Shown here: one piece after another, positions 37,454 to 46,994 of the stretch | Layout of the letters: each line of letters opens with the position of its first letter | Position numbering within the stretch: the stretch's first letter is position 1 | Source of the DNA: Blasia pusilla | Lineage: Eukaryota; Marchantiophyta; Marchantiopsida; Blasiales | NCBI GenBank assembly: GCA_050084515.1 | Contig: CM114271.1 | Span: 40,796,001-40,860,000 of the forward strand | Reading direction: 5' to 3' | DNA: 64,000 nucleotides | The notes under the pieces: generated by a model | Seen by the model: only the letters and a program-made list of their open reading frames with translations | Told to the model about the DNA's origin: nothing | The model's database searches: none | Translations under genes and position numbers: made by a program

Positions 37454-39592
37454 GAGCTAGAAAATATGGATATGGATTTAGAGGCCTTACCTGGATTTGA
37501 CTCGTCGCGGATCAGAGTGGGTACTCGTTCTTGATGACCCACGATTGCGTCGTCCTTCACTTCAGCGGCGTCTTGACGCACTGCAGGTTGAAGAGCTCGT
37601 CTTGGCTCCCTCCAATCAAAACCAAGAAACAGCCCTTGTCACTGAGATAAGCGTTTGCAAAGGAAAACATGAGTGCGATCTGGTCATAAGAAAGAGGGAC
37701 ATTCTAGTCTGGGACACTGTAGAACGGATGCTTGTCCCACAAGCGCAACCTCGAGGGCAAATCAGCGACAAGGAGATCCACCGCGACCTCCTCGACCTCC
37801 CCATGGACCGTCCAAGGAGCGTGCCCGTTTTGTTGAATCTTCCGTCCCAGCGTTGTCAATTTGTCGATGGTGGGTGTCGACGCTTGGGAACTGAAACTTT
37901 TCAGCTCATCCAAAAGATTCGTGCAGTGAATGATGACGCTTGTCCGGGTCGTTGTTGATCTATGTCTTCCCAAGGATGATGGAGTGTATTCCACATCCTG
38001 GTCTGCTTCCTGGGACAAACCTGGTGCCTCTCGCTTCCGCTTCTCCCAAGTCTGCGATCGACTTGTTGGGGTCTCTATTACCTCATACTCTGGTGGAGTG
38101 TTTTTTGCGGAGGACCTGATCCAATCCTCTCTTTCCACTTGCCCGGAAGATTCCGCCCCTTGCCTTGAATTCTCAGCCTCCTTTTGGGAAGACTCGGCCT
38201 CGGAATTCTTTGATCCCCTCGCCTTGGGTTTGAGACCCGCCATAGATTTTTCCTTGGCGGTGACGACCTTGGACACCAACTCCGTTGTCTCGATGGCTTG
38301 CTCCTCCGCATCTCCTTCGAAAAAGTCTTCAAGTTGCACAAAATTGGGGATGTCGTCCCTACCTGCGGCCACTACATCACTGAGCATGCGTAGATTTTTA
38401 TCGGTTATGTCCTCAGGATCGTTGAAGTCCAGCCAGATCGGGCAATTCTCCACCTCCCAGTCGGACATGCTTTGAGCCATCTCCATGTCGTACATGGAAA
38501 ATGTCTCTCCATTAGGCGGAGAAGCCCACAATTTGCAGGCTGCCGGTATTTTTTGCCACCTACTTGCATTCTTACAATGGACGAGGTACCTGATCACCAT
38601 GTGTTGGGCAACTCTTAGTCGACATGCATCGGCCGCCTGCTCCTGAAGATCTTGCTTTTTCTTTGCGAAATCCCTTTTCCTTCACCTCTATTTCTTCATC
38701 AAGGTCTGCCTCATGGAGGATGTGATCCTTGAACATCGTCCTGAAGCCTAGGTTTTTTATGGGCTTGTCCCGCATGTCATCCAGCCAAAGTTTAAAATCT
38801 TCAGCACTCTCTAGGTTTACTTCCTGCGGAACAACCTCTATTTTTTTCAGCTCTGCTTGGAGGCCCACGAGCATGGACTTCCCGAGAAGCCGCAACGCGT
38901 CCCAGAATGACCATTCACGGAGCCCGTGGGAGATCACTGGATCAGAGACACCTAGAGGATGCTGTACCACCCTCTTTTGGGCCTCTATGCCCTCGAGACT
39001 GATTTTCATTAGTCGGATTCTCCTAAATTCCGAAATTCCAGACAAGGCAAATCAATGGACACGTTCGAGAGATACTTTCTCCCCAATCCGACCGTGCGGA
39101 TCTTCATCCCTCTTCCGCTGGCGCTTGATTATCGCCTTCAGCTCCTTGTAGAAATCGGGGCCAAGTTCGGGGTTGAGAATGGCGATATAGCGCTGCATCT
39201 TGCTTGCAGTGTACTTCGTAGCTCGAGATACTACAGTTTGGATAAACTTAGCACGCTCAGACACAAACACTTTCTCCCTCCGCTCCAGCTCCAATGAAGC
39301 GCTCTTCTTGGCGGCCTGTATCTTCGACCAGCAAAGGATTGTCAGGGCTGCATCTTGGGAAATAAATGTATTTTCCCAAGTCTTTTTTTTTATTTGAGCC
39401 CCCTTCGCCAGCATCTCATTTACAAGGGCGTCGCCCAAGAACATGTGGTTTCCACTCTTGAACTGGGTCCACGCCATGAACTTGTGGTTTCCATCCCAGA
39501 TGAAGAAATACAGGTTCCGCATCCAACTCAATTCCGTCCCCTCAATCGCCCTTCTGAATTCATGATCTCTCATCCTCCAGAATGGAGGTGCG
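36587..39592 (-). pseudogene. Left-arm copy of the methyltransferase-like gene
   Basis: Three long frames (39573-39052, 39045-38572, 38600-37704), then a short block, then the last exon 36967-36587. The intron is 36968-37490 with donor GTAAGG and acceptor ACAG. The shared C-terminal half shows ADLPSRLRLW, a FLVL strand, then, in the last exon, LIELCSRPGDLVFDLVGLSG and GRNILCLEGRQELFDLC. Compared with the right copy it lacks the 786-bp intron and the neighbouring codons between MAWT and FLGDALVN, and it lacks the first exon. A TAG after FYSVPD and further stops before the intron show it is not functional. The last exon ends after MLIGASN, without the acidic tail of the right copy. Confidence 0.75.
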
Positions 39593-39979
39593 GTAAGAGG
39601 AGAGGAAGAGAGGAGAGAGGAGAGAGGAAACTACCTTCAACCGAAATAGATACTTTTTTTTTAAGAGAGTTTCCGTTGGGTTGAAGAGAGGAAACTTTTT
39701 GTGTGAATTTTTTTGCACTTTTTTGTTCATTTATTAAGTAGTCCCACAGTTTTTTTTTCCTCTTCCATATTTTGGCAACCCCTCTGAGTTCGACGAGTTG
39801 CAAATTGCACAAAATTTAGAAAACTGAAAAATCAGTGGAATCATAATTGTGGAACCAATCACTTTTTCCATCCAAGGTCTGGAAAAAATCTGTCATTTTC
39901 CCCGGGCTGAATAGAGTTCAAGCTCAAAGTGAAGGTTCAGGAAAAATAAAAGTACAATCTAACACCTCATTTTGCATCC
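39593..39979. other. Purine-rich junction between left arm and transposase gene
   Basis: GAGAGGAAGAGAGG-type runs at 39595-39630 and a T10-AAGAGAG phrase at 39650-39668 resemble the outer ends of the element (AAGAGAGACTCTCC after a T-run at 51730). AGTTTCC and GGAAACT can pair across 39669-39695. A degenerate palindrome lies at 39775-39800. It may be the true left end of a second element into which, or next to which, the left arm was added. Confidence 0.4.
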
Positions 39980-41480
39980 TCAAAGTGGTTTGTTTAAAAT
40001 ACTTCGCACTTCTTTAAGGGACAGAATTGGTTGGTGGATTCCTACTCCTACCTCCGACTCTCTTAAAACTACCAGCAACACATAGTACATGTGCTTACAA
40101 GGGAAATACCTTTTGCCACTTGTCTCTCTTTGGACAAAGTCATCACATGAACATGTGGGAAAGCAACAGATGTGCACCACATACATCCCTGTGACTCTTG
40201 AATTTACAGTGTTGTTCCTGACCCAATACATCCTTCCTATTCCATTGCCACTCAAGACATCTTTCGTGGCGATGATCTACATTTTTGCCTCTCGAGCTGA
40301 TGCAATTCGCTTTGCTCTCTCCATCGTTGGCCAACACATTCTGTTTCTCTTCACCCCATTTCTAGACTCAAACAGAAATAATGGATTGAGATCATCCACC
40401 TTCTCCGGGTACATGTTGACATCAATCTTGGGTTGAATACGAAATACGAAGGTCTCTGTAATGCGAACATGCTCCGAACTTCCCCCGTCTACGAGTCTGA
40501 AACCGGCACTTGTAAGATTGTCCACTTCGTCTTGAGTGTAGTTCGTACCTGCGGCGATGGGCCAAATCGTGGGGGTATTCCCCAGAGCTCCAATGGCAGC
40601 CGCATAAGACTTCCGGAAAGCGCAAGATTCATTTGGGCAGAAGAAGTACTTCAATTGATCCCCGGTCCTCGTGAAACGATCAAAGTTTTTGAGTCCCCAA
40701 AACCCAGGCAATGGTCGTCCAGTCCTTGTACAGTTCTTATTTAGGAAAGTGCCGCATGCTCTCCTAATGCCATCAGATCTTGCCCTGCAGGTGAGTCCGC
40801 GTCCTGGGTTACTCTGAGATATATGCCACCGTTTTAGGTTGCAATCCACCTCCATTACCGGAATCCCATATTGTTGAACCACCGTAGTGACAGGATGTTG
40901 CGAACTTCCAGAAACAGAGGGCTTTTGAAATAAAACATTCATTGATTTTGGAGAAGTTACTCCATCACGGATTTGGGATGGGTCCGGGGTCCCCGAATAC
41001 CTGGGCGGCGTAATTTCCTCATCCAAATCAATCACCGGATTCCTTCCTCGATGCTGCCTCTTCACCTGCCTGAAGTCAAGATACTTATCTGATCTCCAAG
41101 TCTCACGGGATCGCTCTACCACCATCTCAGATGGGGACGTCTTGAAACCTGCCCACGAATATCCCCACCAATGTTTACGTCTTGCTCGAGGGGAGTTCCA
41201 GCTACGCACCGGTTGAAGGCTTCCACATACATTTTTCATCACCAGATCTCACAGCCGCCCTGACATAGAGCTCGTAGATCGACGGCCCCCTTCCTTTTGT
41301 TATGCCTTTTGTGAGGAAGATATGGGATGCTGCAGACTGTAGCATTGCTCTTGCCTAGTCTTGTTGGCATGCCTCCACAAGTGAAATTCGTAGGCATGCT
41401 TGTGACGACCTCCACGAGGAATGAACACTTTCTGCTCCACTTGTGTTGGGACAGAGGGCATTTTCATGAACGTTCAATCC
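39980..41480 (-). CDS. Transposase 3' exon with SWIM zinc finger
   Basis: The exon follows an acceptor reading TTGTAG at 41481-41487. The longest frame, 41242-40277 (321 codons), carries CRARSDGIRRACG, FFCPNESCAFRKS and a Trp-rich start (KHWWGYSWAGF). It meets an in-frame TAG and resumes as SGNGIGRMYWVRN, VTGMYVVHI and the SWIM pattern: CSCDDF, then about ten residues, then PCKHMYYVLL. CxC followed by CxH is the zinc ligand set of SWIM domains, which bind DNA or protein. Frameshifts lie between 41480 and 41242. Confidence 0.7.
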
Positions 41481-41919
41481 CTACAACGACGGCAATGTTA
41501 GAAGGGAACAAAAATAACTCAGCAGTCAAAGACATAAGCTACCTGTCGGAACCCAGACGGGTTGCAAGGCCGAGGCATCCCATGAACGACTCTACGACCC
41601 GTCGGGTCCCGACGCGTTGTAACCTTAAACCCACCTACTGCAACCCGTCGGAACCAGACGGGTTGCAAGGCCGAGGCATCCCATGAATGACTCTGCGATC
41701 CGTCGGGTCCCGACGGGTTGCACACTCGGGTTGCACCAAAAATTTGGATGCAACCCGTCGGTTTCCGTCGGGTTGCACACTCGGGCAACCCGTCGCATCC
41801 GACAGCTTGCTTGGTTTTTTCGATTTGAAATCCCTATAGTTCCCACGCTTCTCACCCTGAGCTACAACTTTACAAACAATTCTCAGCGTGAGCTTGACAA
41901 GACAAAATAGTGAACTCAC
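41481..41919 (-). repeat. Transposase intron with palindrome copies
   Basis: The donor is probably GTGAGT at 41919-41914 and the acceptor TAG at 41481. At least six palindrome copies lie within (41540, 41590, 41639, 41697, 41751, 41784). A block AAGGCCGAGGCATCCCATGA is repeated exactly after the first and third copies, showing tandem duplication of a two-palindrome unit of about 110 bp. Confidence 0.7.
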
Positions 41920-41966
41920 CTACCGCATGAAGTTTCCCCATTGTCTCATACGTACAGTCCACCAAC

Positions 41967-43290
41967 TCAACCAAGAGCACAACTCTTTGTACTTCCCCTC
42001 AATAGTTCTTCCTGGCATTCCATGGCCTGCTTCAAGGTTTTGTTGTCCTTGCAGCGTTGGAGTAGAGTGGCATGCTCTGTCCTCTTATTCTCCTTGATGC
42101 AAGATTTGGTGTACCGTGTCATAGACTGTTGCCAGTGGAAAGCATCCGACCTTTCCCTCTCCGGTTGAATCTCTCCACCCCATAACACTTCCCGGATAGC
42201 AATCCACCCAGGTTGTGCATTGTCTGCCATGAACACATAAATTTCCGGAGGTGGCCTTTTGTTTTCCTTCACCACCTCCAATAAGAGTAACCAGCACATC
42301 TTCAAACTGCCAACGTCTTCTGCCTTTACTTCACAGACAAATATAGTTTTGAGTCCCTTCTCCACATGGTCATAAACGTGAGCACCCATCGTCAACCATC
42401 CATTTAGCACTCTGGAGCAAATATCAAAGCTTACCCAGCTGCCATAAAGATCTTCCCCTTCCCTCATTCGATCTATAAGATCGAGGCCACTCGACGGACA
42501 TGTGGTTGACATTTTGAAGACATAGGCCCTGGATCCCTCGCCTCCTTGGCCCATGAACTGCCATCTCTGAATGAATGGAAATCTAGAGTTGGCCTTGATT
42601 CTGGCGATGGCATCCATTTCGGCCATCTTTCCATCCAGAACTCGTATTTGACGTAGCAAATTCCAGAAGCATTCAGGATGAGCGAGAAATGCGAGATTTT
42701 CCCATAGTTGTTTCTCCTCAGCCGCCGTGATCTCACCCTGTCCAGGGATTCCAAACAATTGTTCACAAATTTGTGATGTCGTTGTGAGCTTGATCACTCC
42801 GGGCTTTGAACCCGAAGAGTTTCTGTAGACCTTGTCAACTTTCTTCGCCACATCCTCCTTGATGTGTCTCTGAATTGCATCGCTCACAGGATGAGTGTGG
42901 GAGCCAACATGAACTTCCAGCCTTGTGTACTCTGACGTGGAGCCCAAGTCGTGGACAATGAAAAATATGTATGCAGGACACGCTCCAACGCAGAAGGGCG
43001 ATGCCTGACAATGAGGACATCGATGGCCTCCCGGCGGTATGGTGGCACCGACCTCGTATGGAGTTTCTGCATTCTTGGGGGGGAATTGCGACGTATTGAC
43101 TCGCCCGTTGCGCTCTAGATACGGGCATGCTGGACTTCTACACTCCAAGGCTCCCACGCATTGGCGGCGGGAGACAATCCAAGGACCATCTGGAATTGAA
43201 GCACTAGTCCGTTGAAGCCTGCACCATCGATGACAATCGACTTTTCGCCCATACCCTTTCAGCGCCCTCCATCTTTCTTTTGAGCAGGAG
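41967..43290 (-). CDS. Transposase core: zinc-ribbon-like region and catalytic domain
   Basis: The longest single frame of the transposase runs from 43157 (Met) to a TGA at 41967, 396 codons; the frame is open further 5' to about 43290 and reads DGPWIVSRRQCVGALEC, so the Met at 43157 is not a real start. Cys clusters lie in the first 50 residues after it, and a His pair (HVGSHTHP) at about residue 84. Core landmarks are GSWVSFDICSRVLNGW at about 245 and PEIYVFMADNAQPGW at about 310, followed by FHWQQSMTRY. After a one-base shift near 41990 the sense continues as ELCSWLSWWTVRMRQW. Confidence 0.7.
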
Positions 43291-43938
43291 CAGCAAGTGG
43301 AGGCAACTCAAAAATGGAATTACCATCGTACGTGGGCGGCAACTCGTCATCAAGAATGTGCTTGAACATTTTCAAGGCCAGAGACAAAAGCAAACTATTT
43401 TGCCTGATACTCGCAAGAGGAACGAGTAGGCGGACAGAGGGCCCGGTTGGTGTCTGACAGATCCACTGAGGTTGATAACATCCGGAATCTCTTCAGGAAG
43501 AACAACATTGATACGAGCGTGTGAAGTTGGAGTGGAAGCCGGATCTGCAGAGCTTGGAGTTGCAAACGTAGAGCTCGGAGCACTAGGAAATTCTAGACCG
43601 TCTACTTGGGAAACAGACGAATTGGGCAAAAGGGGCCCGTAAACTCAGATTGACCATTTGCTAGAGGTAGGAGATTCCATACTTTACGGTCTGAGGTCAC
43701 TGGTTGGACGGTCTCACCTATTATGTCTTCCGTACCGTCCACCCTAACATCTTTGGATACAAAGATGGTTCCAATTTGGAGAAGAAATCGAACAGAGAGA
43801 AAATTTTCATCCACTGCTATGAAAGACTCTCGAGCTTGCGGTCGAATGATTTCTGATTGAGGAAGGGCCGCCAGATGACTGCCACAAGTGAGCTTAACAT
43901 AATTATCCATTCCCAAAAATTTCGTACGGGAGGAGGGT

Positions 43939-43986
43939 GAGAATGAGAAAAAGAATGAGAATGAGAATGAGAATGAGAATGAGAAT
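43939..43986. repeat. (GAATGA)n microsatellite just upstream of the transposase start
   Basis: GAGAATGA units repeat about seven times with one interruption, 25-75 bp upstream of the presumed transposase ATG, in its 5' leader. Confidence 0.85.
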
Positions 43987-44206
43987 TTTTAATTTATAGT
44001 GAATAGGAAAACAGATACTTCTGACAGATTTTTACTGACAAGATGAATTCGGTAGGTGACATTGTCTGACACAATGGATCCAATTCTGTTGCAATGTGTT
44101 ATCGGATTTGGGAAGCAGAGACGTGGGTTGCGAAGCACACTTCATTTTGTTGGATCCTGTCGGAGTCCTGGTAACTCAACAATTAACCCAAGCTAAGCGA
44201 AGCCTA

Positions 44207-44768
44207 CAACCCGTCGGCTTCGGACGGGTTGCACGCTTCTGCCTTCCCTTCAAACGCAAACATGGTCGAAGCTGGCAACCCGTCGCTCTCCGACGAGTTG
44301 CTCGGATATAGCTCCTTCTTGCCCGAAGATGCCGGAGGCGTGCAAACCGTCTGTTCCCGACGAGTTCCACGGGTGCCGCACCTATTTGCCCAAAGATGGC
44401 AAGGCGTGCAACCCATTGCCCTCCGACGGGTTGCGCAAGGGCCTCGCCTTGTGGTGCTTACATGAAGGAAGCGTGCAACTTGTCGGACTCCGACGAGTTG
44501 CGCGGGAAGCCCGCGTTGTTAACCCTTGACGAGGGAAGCGTGCAACCTAGCGGTCTCCGACGGATTGGGCGGGTACGTCCCGTTCTTGTCCAAAGACAGC
44601 GGAGGCGCGCAACATGTTGGTCTCCGACGGGTTGCGTGGGTACCTCGCGTTCTTGTCCAAAGACGGCGGAGGCGCTCAACCCGTCGGTCTCCGACGGATC
44701 GTTCGCGCACGTGGCGACGTACCCAGGACGGCGGAGGCGCGCAACCTCTCGGACTCCGATGGGTTGCC
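44207..44768. repeat. Nine-unit array, 67-bp period, each with one palindrome
   Basis: Palindromes start at 44207, 44275, 44342, 44408, 44475, 44542, 44609, about 44676 and 44741: intervals of 65-68, mostly 67. The spacers share TTCTTGTCCAAAGAC and GGCGGAGGCG. The palindrome has diverged between units while the period has been kept. It lies 90-650 bp upstream of the TATA box of the methyltransferase-like gene. Confidence 0.9.
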
Positions 44769-44857
44769 ATTTTTTCACGTCCGGACTTCCGTAACCTCCG
44801 GCACGTCGCCGTCGAAAGGACGACCGGACCCAAGGGTCAGCCCAACGGCTAGAAAAG

Positions 44858-44865
44858 TATAAATA
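44858..44865 (+). promoter_or_regulatory. TATA box of the methyltransferase-like gene
   Basis: TATAAATA in a GC-rich context, about 265 bp upstream of the ATG at 45125. A pyrimidine-rich start region follows about 30-50 bp downstream (TTTCCGGTTTCTC). Confidence 0.6.
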
Positions 44866-46208
44866 GGGCAGAAATTGCTCATTTCCGGTTTCTCATTTTG
44901 CGATCTCCATTCCTCTCTCTCCCGCGCAGCAGCTGATCAGATACCAAGGGGCGTTTCACACGGCGAGTCATCGCGAGTCGATACAAGGGAACGAGAGTGA
45001 GACGGTTCGACTGAACGATCACGAGACGATTCAAGCTACCCATCAAGGCGACTCATCTTGACATCAGCAAGGCGACTGATCAAGCGATTCATCGTGGACA
45101 TAGGTGGAGGCATTTCCGAAAAAAATGACGAGGAAAAAATCACAAGCAAACAAGTTTGGGAGCTTCACTCCGAAGTCCATTTGTACTCCTGCGTCAGCAT
45201 CTCCAGGGCCTCGTTCGGCAAATGAAATTAGGCAGCAAGAAATCAAGGAGCGGGAAAGCGAAGCGGAGATGCACAACCAGGAGCTTCTTGCGAGACGTGT
45301 TCAAGAGGCGCTTGATAGACAGAACGCAGAGGCTGAGACGTCGCAGGCCTTGAAGAAAAGGATCGCCGACGAAAAGAGAGAAAAGAAGCGTCTGGACGCG
45401 TCGGTGAGGAGAGCAGAATTGGCTAAAGCGATGAGGGAAAAAGCGATAGCCATTGATGACAGCCCTGCTTGTCCAACCGAAAGTGTTGAGATGCGGGAAA
45501 TGTCCCCGATGAAGTCCGGGGACACAATCAACATAGCGGAAACGCCAGAAGTTCAAATCACGGACGATGAGGTCATGAGGACCGCTAGCGTGGAGATGGT
45601 GGACATTGCCGAAGAAGCCGGAGAGCGGTCATTCTCGTCTCCAAGCACGGCAGAAGACATCAACCTCTATCGTATCGACGAGTTCCTAGTCGATTTTCCA
45701 GCTTTTGTCTCAGACAAGTTGGCTGGTCAAGAAACCGACCCAATTTTTGAGCGGGTAAGAGAGGATCTGGAATTTTTGAATTATGTGAATTGCAATTCAT
45801 TGGGAATTCAATGTAGCTTATTGATCAGTCCGACGAGGACATTGCAAAGCTTAAACAATCGGCAGAAACAGCATCCTACGTCGATAGTTTTCCTCCCTTA
45901 TATGTTCAGCCTTACGACGAGCATGGAACCCAAGCCCTGGTTACGGAGGAGGACTTGGAAAAGCTCCACACATTCTGGAGGATGAGAGACCACGATTTTA
46001 GAAGGCAAGCAGAGGGCACGGAATTCAGCTGGATGAGGAATCTGTATTTCTTCATCAGGGATGGAAATCACAGGTTCATGGCGTGGACCAAGTTTGCAGA
46101 GGAGCAGCCCAACTCCTTGGAGCCACATTTTTGCGTGAAGGCAGTGGTCCTTCATCCATTCCCTCATCACATGGCGACGGTGGAGATGGCAATGCATGCC
46201 ATGAACAC

Positions 46209-46994
46209 GTGAGTATCTTCTTGCTGCAAACCGTCGGACTCCGACAAGTTGTTTGGGTCGGTAGTGTTGTTGGGATGCTTTTGGCCAAACGCAACTCGTC
46301 GGACTCCGACAAGTCGCTCGATTGATGAATGGCTTACGTTTTTTTTTGCCGAAAGCAACTCGTCGGACTCCGAGTTGCTCGACTCGACGCTTTTTCAGGA
46401 TGTTTCTTGAAGAATGCAACTCGTCGGACTCTGACGAGTTGTTCGACTGACCACAGGTTTAATACGTTTTTGACCCAAAGCAACCCGTCGGAGTCCGACG
46501 GGTTGCTCGACTCGCCGCCTTTTCAGGATGTTTTTTGAAGAAAGCAACTCGTCGGACTCCGACTAGTTGTTCGACTGACCGCAAGTTCAGTATGTTTTTT
46601 GCCCAAAGCAACCTGTCGGAGTCCGACGGGTTGCTTGACTCGAAATTGTTTTTGGCCGAAATCAACTCGTCCGAGTCCGACAGGTTGCATTCGGAAGTTG
46701 GTTTAGCAAATTTCGCGTCAAATTGCAAGTTTCCATTCAATTGCGCAACCTGTCGGACTTTGACGGGTTGCTATGTTCACGTTAGTATGTTCAATTCCAC
46801 AACCCGTCGGAGTCCGACGGGTTGAAACCAAGAATTAGCAAATCTGAATGCAATCCGTCGGACTCCGACGGGTTGCATCATTTAGCTCGTTGCTAGAATC
46901 CGACTTTGAGCTGTGACGACCCGTCGGAGTTCAACGGGTTGCAGGAACCCATGTAACTTACAAATTTTCTGACGGGTTGAGTTTGGATGTGCAG
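46209..46994 (+). repeat. Intron made of a palindrome array, 64-bp period
   Basis: Twelve palindromes start at 46226, 46291, 46355, 46416, 46480, 46544, 46608, 46662, 46745, 46799, 46850 and 46916. The first seven keep 61-65 bp. 46480-46506 is a perfect 27-bp palindrome. Spacers alternate between a TTTTCAGGATG form and a TATGTTTTTTGCCC form, so the array grew by duplication of a 127-bp double unit. The intron boundaries join codons in phase (THR codon split AC/G). Confidence 0.9.

Larger units (their letters stand above)
34576..39592 (-). repeat. Left inverted arm
   Basis: Reverse complement of the right arm with substitutions and indels. Matching landmarks: 34801 with 51560 (CATCATAAGACCACTACAAA), 35030 with 51290 (GAGGAACTGATG), 35300 with 51080, 36300 with 50080, and the coding block 36587-39592 with 46995-49815. 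It ends abruptly at ATTCTGGAGG (39592), upstream of which the right arm continues with coding exon and the left does not. Confidence 0.85.
39980..43916 (-). pseudogene. Mutator-like transposase gene, multi-exon, decayed
   Basis: The gene starts near 43909 (MDNYVKLTCGSHL) and ends with NKPL and a stop at 39980. In order: an N-terminal region of about 190 residues with a Ser/Pro-rich linker; cysteine clusters CVGALECRSPACPY and CPHCQ, like paired zinc ribbons; HVGSHTHPV; a catalytic-type core with VSFD and VFMADNAQPGW; WWTVRMRQW; a palindrome-filled intron (about 41481-41919); PNTSGAESVH; a linker with a cysteine-rich domain (ACGTFL to FFCPNESCAF); and a SWIM finger. Breaks: frameshifts near 43640, 43300 and 41990 and a TAG at about 40274-40276. 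Mutator-like transposases and their FAR1 relatives share DDE core plus SWIM finger; the product would bind element ends and cut DNA in the nucleus. Confidence 0.7.
43987..45124. promoter_or_regulatory. Shared upstream region of two divergent genes
   Basis: About 1.2 kb between the minus-strand transposase start (about 43909) and the plus-strand ATG at 45125. It holds a nine-unit palindrome array, then a TATA box and a leader rich in GCGACTCATC-like words. The overlapping 70-130-codon ORFs on both strands at 44.2-44.86 kb are by-products of the 67-bp array and not genes. Confidence 0.6.

Noticed and set aside
44204-44862. Overlapping Arg- and Pro-rich ORFs on both strands
   Set aside because: They are translations of the 67-bp palindrome array in several frames; the 67-bp period is not a multiple of three and both strands are equally open.
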